Positions 23,803 through 29,661 of a stretch of DNA of 29,661 bases are shown here, piece after piece. The DNA comes from JACQAI01 sp035507915 (GTDB lineage Bacteria > Pseudomonadota > Alphaproteobacteria > Elsterales > Elsteraceae): the NCBI GenBank assembly GCA_035507915.1, contig DATJNS010000087.1, positions 1 to 29,661 of the forward strand. Reading direction: 5' to 3'. The stretch's first letter is position 1. Each line of letters starts with the position of its first letter. The notes under the pieces were generated by a model. The model searched no databases, was not told where the DNA came from, and was given only the letters and a program-made list of their open reading frames with translations. A program made the translations under genes and the position numbers.

Positions 23803-25434
23803 ATGGCCGCGAAAGAAGTCAGGTTTTCGACCGACGCCCGGGACCGCATGCTGTCCGGCATCACGATCTTGGCCAACGCCGTCAAGGTCACGTTGGGACC
23901 GAAGGGTCGCAACGTCGTGTTCGACAAGTCCTATGGCGCGCCGCGCATCACCAAGGACGGCGTGACGGTCGCCAAGGAGATCGAGCTGTCGGACAAGTTC
24001 GAGAACATGGGCGCCCAGATGCTCAAGGAGGTCGCGTCCAAGACCAGCGACATGGCGGGCGACGGCACCACCACCGCAACCGTGCTGGCCCACGCGATCG
24101 TGCGCGAGGGCGTCAAGGCGGTGGCCGCCGGCATGAACCCGATGGACCTCAGGCGCGGCGTCGACATGGCCGTCGAGGCGGTCGTCGACGACGTCAAGAA
24201 GCGCTCGAAGAAGATCTCGACCAATGCCGAGATCGCCCAGATCGGCACGATCTCGGCCAACGACGATCGCGAGATCGGCGACATGATCGCCAAGGCGATG
24301 GCGAAGGTCGGCAACGAGGGCGTGATCACGGTCGAGGAGGCCAAGAGCTTCGAGACCGAGCTCGACATCGTCGAGGGCATGCAGTTCGACCGCGGCTACA
24401 TCTCGCCCTATTTCGTGACCAACGCCGAGAAGATGACCGCCGAGCTCGAAGACCCCTACATCCTCCTGCTCGACAAGAAGCTGCCCGGGCTGCAGGCGGT
24501 GCTGCCGCTGCTCGAGGCGGTGGTGCAAAGTGGGAAACCACTCCTGATCGTCGCCGAGGACGTCGAAGGCGAGACGCTGGCGACGCTGGTGGTCAACAAG
24601 CTGCGCGGCGGCCTCAAGGTCGCGGCCGTGAAGGCGCCGGGCTTCGGCGATCGCCGCAAGGCGATGCTCGAGGACATCGCGATCCTGACCGGCGGTCAGG
24701 TGATCTCCGACGACCTCGGCATCAAGCTCGAGACGGTCACGCTCGACATGCTCGGCAAGGCGCGGCGCGTCAGCATCGACAAGGACAACACGACGATCAT
24801 CGATGGCGCCGGCAAGAAGAAGGACATCCAGGGGCGCGTCGCGCAGATCCGCACGCAGATCGAGGAGACGACCTCGGAGTACGACATCGAGAAGGCGCAG
24901 GAGCGGTTGGCCAAGCTCGCCGGCGGGGTCGCCATCATTCGCGTCGGCGGCGGCTCCGAGATCGAGGTGAAGGAGCGCAAGGATCGCGTCGACGACGCCG
25001 TGCATGCGACCCGTGCCGCGGTCGAGGAGGGCGTGGTCGCCGGCGGCGGCGTCGCGCTGCTCCGCGGCATCAAGGTGCTGGCCCGGCTGAAGCCGGAGAA
25101 CGACGACCAGCGCGTCGGCATCGACATCGTGCGCCGGGCGCTCCAGGCGCCGGCGCGCCAGATCGCCGAGAACGCCGGCGCGGACGGCTCGATCGTCGTC
25201 GGCAAGCTCTTGGAGGCGAGCAGCGCCGACTATGGCTTCGATGCGCAGTCCGGCAACTACACCGACATGGTGAAGGCCGGCATCATCGATCCGAGCAAGG
25301 TCGTGCGCCTGGCGTTGCAGGGTGCCGCGTCGATCGCCGGGCTGCTCATCACCACCGAGGCGATGGTCGCCGAAAGGCCCGACAAGACCGCGCCTGCGAT
25401 GCCCGGCGGCGGCATGGGCAACATGGATTACTAG
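23803..25434 (+). CDS. groEL: Chaperonin GroEL (60 kDa)
   Basis: GroEL forms a double heptameric ring that refolds proteins using ATP and a GroES lid. The 543-residue sequence is complete: LGPKGRNVVFDKSYGAPRITKDG around the nucleotide pocket with D52, AGDGTTTATVLA with the catalytic D87, EGMQFDRGYISPYF, KAPGFGDRRKAMLEDIAILTGG, and the Gly/Met-rich C-terminus MPGGGMGNMDY. It starts behind AAGGAG. The normal full-length groES is missing and a truncated one precedes it. This gene is therefore likely a secondary groEL that uses GroES from another locus. No CIRCE or sigma-32 promoter is evident directly upstream. Confidence 0.97.
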   Translation: MAAKEVRFSTDARDRMLSGITILANAVKVTLGPKGRNVVFDKSYGAPRITKDGVTVAKEIELSDKFENMGAQMLKEVASKTSDMAGDGTTTATVLAHAIVREGVKAVAAGMNPMDLRRGVDMAVEAVVDDVKKRSKKISTNAEIAQIGTISANDDREIGDMIAKAMAKVGNEGVITVEEAKSFETELDIVEGMQFDRGYISPYFVTNAEKMTAELEDPYILLLDKKLPGLQAVLPLLEAVVQSGKPLLIVAEDVEGETLATLVVNKLRGGLKVAAVKAPGFGDRRKAMLEDIAILTGGQVISDDLGIKLETVTLDMLGKARRVSIDKDNTTIIDGAGKKKDIQGRVAQIRTQIEETTSEYDIEKAQERLAKLAGGVAIIRVGGGSEIEVKERKDRVDDAVHATRAAVEEGVVAGGGVALLRGIKVLARLKPENDDQRVGIDIVRRALQAPARQIAENAGADGSIVVGKLLEASSADYGFDAQSGNYTDMVKAGIIDPSKVVRLALQGAASIAGLLITTEAMVAERPDKTAPAMPGGGMGNMDY

Positions 25435-25459
25435 AAGCTCATCGGCACGGGAGCGCGCA

Positions 25460-25786
25460 GTGGACCATTCGCCGACGATCATCTGGCTCGTGGAGCAGGC
25501 CGTCAGGGAGTGGGTCCTGGCGTCGAGCAGCGAAGAGCCCCGTCACAGTCTCGGGTCGGCATACCGCGTGTTCTATGCGGACCCGAAGCGGCCCAACGAG
25601 ATTCAACCCTGCGGGGCCGACCAGGATCGTTGCGAGCTCACGATCGAGCCCTGTGACGTCGTCCCGGGGCGGGGCGGCGCGGCCTTGCTGGTCGATGTGA
25701 CGATTTCCCACCGCGTCAACGGGGACCCCACGGTGACCGAGTTCCAGGTCTCGCTGAACGAGAACCTCAGGGCGCTGGTCCACTGA
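25460..25786 (+). CDS. Hypothetical protein downstream of groEL
   Basis: A 108-residue soluble protein starting with GTG behind GGGAGC: VDHSPTIIWLVEQAVREWV, then HSLGSAYRVFYADPKRPN, then CELTIEPCDVVPGRGGAALLVDVTIS and FQVSLNENLRALVH. It looks like an alpha-beta domain with a long first helix followed by strands. Three cysteines (around residues 46, 52 and 58) are not in a known motif. No family is recognised. It starts 25 bases after groEL in the same direction, so it is likely in the same transcript. Confidence 0.6.
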   Translation: MDHSPTIIWLVEQAVREWVLASSSEEPRHSLGSAYRVFYADPKRPNEIQPCGADQDRCELTIEPCDVVPGRGGAALLVDVTISHRVNGDPTVTEFQVSLNENLRALVH

Positions 25787-25866
25787 GACGGGAGCGCTGA
25801 GAGACACGACTCGTTGAGGCTGGGGACGGTCGGCGTCGCGTCGGCGCAGCCGATTGGGCTCGACCG

Positions 25867-27735
25867 CTACGCGCGCTCGGACGGCGGTTCGGCGGACGAC
25901 CGCGACTCGGCGAGAAAGCGCTCGAACGCCGTCGCGTCGAGCGGCGACGCGATCAAACGCCCCTGCGCGGCATCGCAGCCCAGACGCCTCAGCGCACTCA
26001 GCTGCTCGGCGGTTTCGACGCCTTCGGCCACCACCCGCATGCCGAAATTGCGCGCCAGGTCGACGATCGCGCGCACGACATCGGCCGCTTCGGACGGTTG
26101 GCCGCAGCGCTCGACCAGCGTGGGATCGATCTTCACCGTCTCGGCAGCCAAGCGCCTGAGCGTGATGAGCGAGGCCGAGCCGGTGCCGAAATCGTCGATC
26201 GCCACCGAGACGCCCAGCTCCTGCAACGCCCGCATCGAGCGAATGACGTCGTCGCTGTCCTGCGTCAGCGCGCGCTCGCTGAGATCGAGCTCGAGCGCGG
26301 CGGCCGGAAAGCCCGCCCCGAACAGCTCCATGATCAGCGCCTTGACGTCGTGGATGCGGAATTGGATCGGCGACAGATTGACCGAGAGCTTGAAGCCGGC
26401 GGTGCCGACGTCCTGCCAGCGCGTCGCGGTCACGCATGCCTCACGCAGGACGAAGGCGCCGAGCGAGCCGATCAGGCCGCTACGCTCGGCGACCGGCAGG
26501 AACTCGCTCGGACTGACCGGGCCATGCTGGGGATGCAGCCAGCGCAGCAGCGCTTCGGCGCCGATGATCCTACCCGAGCGCAGGTCCGCCACGGGCTGGT
26601 AGTGGACCGATAGCTCGCCTTTGCCGATCGCGTGAGCGAGGCCGGTCTTGACGGCGGCGAAGCGCAGCGCTTGCGCGCCCAGCGCCGGCGTGAAGAAGCT
26701 GCACCGTCCGCGCCCCTCGGATTTGGCGCGGTAGAGCGCGAGATCGCCGTTGCGCAGCAGATCGTCGGGCTGGTCGCCGTCCTCCGGATAGAGCGCGATG
26801 CCGATGCTCGCGCCGGCCTGGAGGCTGAGGTCCCCGATCTCGAAGGGCTCCGACAGCCGAGCGATGATGCGGTCGGCGAGCGCACCGACGCTCTCGGCGG
26901 TTTCCGTCTCGCCGAGATCCTGCAGGACGGTGAACTCGTCGCCGCCGATCCGCGCGATCGTGTCGACCTCGCGCGTGATCTCGCGGAGGCGCGCCGCGAC
27001 CATCAGCAACGTCGCGTCGCCCGCGCTGTGGCCGTGGACGTCGTTGATCGGCTTGAAGTTGTCGAGGTCGATCATATGGACCGCGAAGCGCCGGCCCGAG
27101 CGGCGCGCCTGCCGCAACGCGGCGGCCAGCCGGTCCTGCAGGTGGGCGCGGTTGCCGATATGCGTCAGCGGGTCGTGGTTGGCGAGGAAGCGCATGCGCT
27201 CCTCGGAAACCTGGAGTTCTGCCAGCGTGCCGTCGAGGCGGTCGACGGTCTGGGCGAGCTGCTGCGCGAGCGACCGGTTGTCGGCGAACAGCTCGTTGGT
27301 CGCCTGCAGGCGCCTCATCGTCTCGGTCAGGATCGCCTGCATGAAGGCGACGCCGAACGCGGGTTCGGTATCGATGATCCGCTGCAGCGAGTCGCGCGGG
27401 AACTGCAGCAGGTCGGTCGGCTCGAGGGCGCTGATCGTCACGCCAGGCGGGGCGTCGCCGACCAGCCCGCCTTCGCCGAAATAGTCGCCCGCGCCGAAGT
27501 TGCGGATCGGATGGCCGTGCTTGTCGAGCCGGAGGCTGCCCATGATCACGACGGTGAGCGCCTCGACCGGCCGGTCGGGGGTACAGACGATCTCGCCCAG
27601 CTCGACATGACGCTGTCGCGCCAGCGTCAGGACCTCTGATGGAACGTCCACCGACAGCGCCGGGAAGGCGGTCCTCAACAGGGCGACCATCCAGCTCGAC
27701 GGGAAATCGCTCGGCGCGGGGCGGTCCAAGGCCAT
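25867..27735 (-). CDS. Sensor-GGDEF-EAL cyclic-di-GMP protein with N-terminal CRP-like domain
   Basis: A 622-residue cytosolic protein. Residues about 25-140 form a cyclic-nucleotide-binding-like barrel (GDYFGEGGLVGDAPPGVTIS), but the phosphate-binding arginine of the PRxA motif is missing, so the ligand is uncertain. A helix leads to a diguanylate cyclase domain with intact GGDEF at 264-268 and an inhibitory RxxD site at 255-258, five residues before. The phosphodiesterase domain has EAL at 394-396, NLSPIQF, IDDFGTGSASL, VKIDP and AEGVET, so catalytic residues look intact. Either or both activities on cyclic di-GMP are possible. It stands alone, converging with the groEL unit. Confidence 0.93.
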   Translation of the reverse strand: MALDRPAPSDFPSSWMVALLRTAFPALSVDVPSEVLTLARQRHVELGEIVCTPDRPVEALTVVIMGSLRLDKHGHPIRNFGAGDYFGEGGLVGDAPPGVTISALEPTDLLQFPRDSLQRIIDTEPAFGVAFMQAILTETMRRLQATNELFADNRSLAQQLAQTVDRLDGTLAELQVSEERMRFLANHDPLTHIGNRAHLQDRLAAALRQARRSGRRFAVHMIDLDNFKPINDVHGHSAGDATLLMVAARLREITREVDTIARIGGDEFTVLQDLGETETAESVGALADRIIARLSEPFEIGDLSLQAGASIGIALYPEDGDQPDDLLRNGDLALYRAKSEGRGRCSFFTPALGAQALRFAAVKTGLAHAIGKGELSVHYQPVADLRSGRIIGAEALLRWLHPQHGPVSPSEFLPVAERSGLIGSLGAFVLREACVTATRWQDVGTAGFKLSVNLSPIQFRIHDVKALIMELFGAGFPAAALELDLSERALTQDSDDVIRSMRALQELGVSVAIDDFGTGSASLITLRRLAAETVKIDPTLVERCGQPSEAADVVRAIVDLARNFGMRVVAEGVETAEQLSALRRLGCDAAQGRLIASPLDATAFERFLAESRSSAEPPSERA

Positions 27736-27813
27736 GCGGTCGCGCGCTTTCGCTGTGCTCGAACGCAGTTTCGTGCTGGGCGACGTCGGGCGTCATGTGC
27801 CGAGTCGACCGAC

Positions 27814-27843
27814 GTTACATTCAGGTTAACCGCTATTCTTCAA
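27814..27843 (-). promoter_or_regulatory. Candidate promoter of the GGDEF-EAL gene
   Basis: On the minus strand TTGAAG (27843-27838) and TGTAAC (27819-27814) are 18 bases apart in an AT-enriched part of the 147-base gap, about 80 bases before the start codon. Matches are moderate. Confidence 0.35.
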
Positions 27844-27882
27844 AGGGTCACGCCAATCTCCATGCGGGTCGACCGGCCCCCG

Positions 27883-28182
27883 TCAGCGGCGATGCCCGCC
27901 GCCACCGCCGCCGTGGGGCGCGCCGCCGCGCGGGTAACCCTCATGCCAATGGTCCCAGTGGCCGCCGTAGAAGAAGCCGAAGCCATAGCCCGGATAGGCG
28001 TAGGCCGGCGGACCATAGAAATAGCTGAGCGGCAGGCAGCCATAGGCCGGATCGTAGCCGTATCCGGGCGGACACTGATAAACGACCTGCGCGTCCGCTT
28101 GGCGGGACGTCAGACCGGCGGCGGCAAGCCCGAGCGCGGCGAGCAACAGGAACGTGCCGATGAGCAACGTGGCGCGTGTCAT
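27883..28182 (-). CDS. Secreted Tyr/Gly/His-rich small protein
   Basis: A 99-residue exported protein. The signal peptide covers about residues 1-29 (MTRATLLIG then a Leu/Ala core, probable cleavage near ADAQ). The mature part is rich in Tyr, Pro and Gly (VVYQCPPGYGYDPAYGCLPL with two cysteines, then PPAYAYPGYGFGFFYGGHWDHWHEG) and ends in a GGGGGGHRR tail. The composition suggests an extended cell-surface or metal-binding peptide; function unknown. GGGAGATC lies before the ATG at 28182. It lies 22 bases after the Spy-like gene and probably forms an operon with it. Confidence 0.75.
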   Translation of the reverse strand: MTRATLLIGTFLLLAALGLAAAGLTSRQADAQVVYQCPPGYGYDPAYGCLPLSYFYGPPAYAYPGYGFGFFYGGHWDHWHEGYPRGGAPHGGGGGGHRR

Positions 28183-28204
28183 GGCGATCTCCCGTGTCCG
28201 GCCG

Positions 28205-28693
28205 TCAGCCGGCCTTGTGCGGCAGCCGCCCCTGCCGCAGCGGCGCGAATGCCGCATCCGCCGCCTTCTTCTGGGCGTCGGACAGATCGCCGTAGAGCGC
28301 ATCGAACGCCGGCAGCAGCCGGTTCAGCCCGTCGGCGTGCGCCGTGGTGAGCTCGGCGTACCAGTGCAGGATGCCGGGCGCGCTGGTGTCCCGGTGCTGC
28401 GCACGGTCGCGGAACATCTCTTCCATCGCCTGCGCGTTGGCGCGCATGACGTCCGCGAAGCTGTTGAACGCGGCCTCCTGCGCCGGCGTGATGGCGAGCT
28501 TCTTGTGGAGGTCGGCGATGCGCCCCTCGACATGCGCCGCCGGGCCTCCGGCCGGCGCCATCGCGGGCACGGCGGCCGCCTTCGGCGCGGCCGGCGACTG
28601 CGCGGCCGCCGCCAGGGATGCCAGCACCACGCAGCTCGCGGCGACCGCTGCCAGACGCCATCCGCGGCGACGGCTCGTGCGCATCATGTCCAT
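28205..28693 (-). CDS. Spy/LTXXQ-family periplasmic protein
   Basis: A 162-residue exported protein with an Arg-rich start, a hydrophobic signal core (about residues 12-31) and an Ala/Pro-rich linker. A helical domain follows: RIADLHKKLAITPAQEAAFNSFADVMRANAQ with the LTXXQ-type motif ITPAQ at 68-72, then a second helical repeat LLPAFDALYGDLSDAQKKAADAAFAPLR. This fits the Spy/CpxP family of periplasmic chaperones and stress sensors. GGAGG precedes the ATG. An FNR/FixK-type box lies 86 bases upstream, which suggests induction when oxygen is low. Confidence 0.85.
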   Translation of the reverse strand: MDMMRTSRRRGWRLAAVAASCVVLASLAAAAQSPAAPKAAAVPAMAPAGGPAAHVEGRIADLHKKLAITPAQEAAFNSFADVMRANAQAMEEMFRDRAQHRDTSAPGILHWYAELTTAHADGLNRLLPAFDALYGDLSDAQKKAADAAFAPLRQGRLPHKAG

Positions 28694-28778
28694 GCTGTCC
28701 TCCGGATCGAGACTCGGCCGGCGCCCGATAGCGCCACGATTAAGATGGGAAGCCTGCGCGGCGGTGCATCGCCGGGCC

Positions 28779-28792
28779 TTGATCTGGGTCAA
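28779..28792. promoter_or_regulatory. FNR/FixK-type binding site
   Basis: TTGATCTGGGTCAA is a near-perfect dyad matching TTGAT-N4-ATCAA with one change, a form common for alphaproteobacterial FixK/FnrN/Dnr targets. It sits in the 205-base gap between two minus-strand genes. At 86 bases before the Spy-like start it is well placed to activate that gene. Confidence 0.7.
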
Positions 28793-28898
28793 GTCGCCGC
28801 GCCTGGTGGCGTGGAGAGTATCGCGCAATCGTGCGCGGCGATCTGGCGCGCGCCGCGCCGTGGCGGCGCGTGTCGATCGCCACGGCCGTCGCTGTTGC

Positions 28899-29645
28899 TC
28901 AGTTCGTCGGCGCTGCGGAGGCCGACACGAGCACCGGCTGGTCGCGGTAGAGATCGGGGAAGAGGCGCTTCAGCGCAGCGACCTTTGGCAGGTCGTTGAT
29001 CGCGATGTAGGGGTAGGTCGGGTTCCGGCTCAGGAAGTCCTGGTGGTAGTCCTCGGCCGGATAGAACGTCCGATCGGGCTCGATCTTGGTCGCGATCGCG
29101 GCGCTGAACGCGTGGGCCTGGTCGAGCTGGGCGATATAGGCCTTGGCAACCGAGGCCTGCGCGGCGCTGGTCGGGAAAATCGCCGAGCGGTACTGCGAGC
29201 CGACGTCCGGGCCCTGGCGGTTGATCTCGGTCGGATCGTGCGCGACCGAGAAATAGATCTGCAGGATCCGGCCGTAGCTGATCCGGTGCGGATCGAAGGT
29301 CACCTCGACCGACTCGGCATGGCCGCTCCGGCCCCGGCTGACCGTCTCGTAGTCGGCCGTGTCGCGCGCGCCGCCGGCATAACCGGAGACGGCGCGCGTG
29401 ACGCCCTCGACGTGCTGGAACACGCCTTGGACGCCCCAGAAGCAGCCGCCGGCCAGCACCGCGACTTCGCTGGAGGCCGGCGAGGTCGGCTCATCGGCGA
29501 TCGGCGCGGGCAACGCGCGCGCGGTTTCGGTGGTGAACGGCAGCCACTGCGCGGTGGCGCCGGCCGCGGTCAGGGCCAGCGCGCCGGCGATCAGCAGGCG
29601 CGGGCGCCACGACCGCCGCGGCCGACCGGTCACGTCTCGTTTCAT
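28899..29645 (-). CDS. msrA: Exported peptide methionine sulfoxide reductase MsrA
   Basis: MsrA reduces methionine-S-sulfoxide in oxidised proteins. The 248-residue protein has the catalytic GGCFWG motif with C68, then GYAGG, SGHAESVEVTFDP, HDPTEINRQGPDVGSQYRSAIF and FYPAEDYHQDF, all typical. Unlike cytosolic MsrA it has a long basic N-terminus and hydrophobic segment (about residues 16-32) forming a signal peptide or anchor, so it likely works in the periplasm. No second cysteine of the usual recycling set is seen after C68; recycling may be one-cysteine or differ. The ATG follows AAGGAG. It is the last gene, transcribed away from the window end. Confidence 0.95.
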   Translation of the reverse strand: MKRDVTGRPRRSWRPRLLIAGALALTAAGATAQWLPFTTETARALPAPIADEPTSPASSEVAVLAGGCFWGVQGVFQHVEGVTRAVSGYAGGARDTADYETVSRGRSGHAESVEVTFDPHRISYGRILQIYFSVAHDPTEINRQGPDVGSQYRSAIFPTSAAQASVAKAYIAQLDQAHAFSAAIATKIEPDRTFYPAEDYHQDFLSRNPTYPYIAINDLPKVAALKRLFPDLYRDQPVLVSASAAPTN

Positions 29646-29661
29646 GGACGGCTCCTTCGAG

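Noticed and set aside
23734..25482. Long open frame antisense to groEL (about 582 codons)
   Set aside because: Same effect of high GC; composition is low-complexity and the sense strand is an intact GroEL.
25439..26437. Minus-strand frame overlapping the GGDEF-EAL gene and the 108-residue gene
   Set aside because: It is an out-of-frame reading of the EAL-domain gene and lies antisense to a better-supported gene.

Overview
The window is chromosomal DNA of a very GC-rich Alphaproteobacterium. This rests on gene order and families: nrdR-ribD-ribE-ribB-ribH-nusB-thiL, a YceD/rpmF/plsX/fabH/ihfA/MerR block, a cytochrome bc1 assembly chaperone, an H+-pyrophosphatase, a MucR-type regulator and several groEL-type genes implied by a second-copy context. 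A Rhodospirillales- or Reyranella-like host is a guess only.

Region by region. (1) 1-5640: end of nrdR, a repeat-bearing gap, then a tightly packed riboflavin/NusB/thiamine operon ending in a FliL-like membrane protein. (2) 5784-9224: an MFS transporter and the K+-independent proton pyrophosphatase hppA. (3) 9276-11129: convergent BamE-like lipoprotein, then the bc1 chaperone and a YceD protein. (4) 11214-14570: rpmF, plsX-fabH, ihfA-merR and tRNA-Pro(GGG). This core half is ordinary and syntenic with many relatives.

(5) 14571-23660 is accessory. It starts directly after the tRNA with a decayed copy of an arsenite permease 3' end. It then carries a c-type cytochrome, a COG4315-type secreted protein, a nickel module (NikR, a small membrane protein, a divergent TonB-dependent receptor and a textbook NikR operator between them), a truncated copper chaperone fused to the end of an arsenic operon (arsR-arsI-acr3, all on the minus strand), a small hypothetical protein, a MucR-like regulator with a broken zinc site, and an AT-rich block.

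(6) 23264-25786: a compact unit of a 104-residue conserved hypothetical, a 29-residue membrane peptide, a truncated 42-codon GroES remnant that still holds the mobile loop, a complete groEL and a 108-residue hypothetical. (7) 25867-29645: minus-strand genes for a sensor-GGDEF-EAL protein, a Gly/His-rich secreted protein, a Spy/LTXXQ periplasmic protein behind an FNR/FixK-type box, and an exported MsrA.

The accessory half reads as a metal and envelope-stress region. Nickel uptake is under NikR. Organoarsenical cleavage (ArsI) feeds arsenite to Acr3 under ArsR. Periplasmic repair and chaperone proteins sit at the right end. The most unusual items are the mini-GroES upstream of groEL, the Acr3/PCuAC chimeric junction with its decayed partner copy beside the tRNA, and the perfect NikR operator in front of an outer-membrane receptor.
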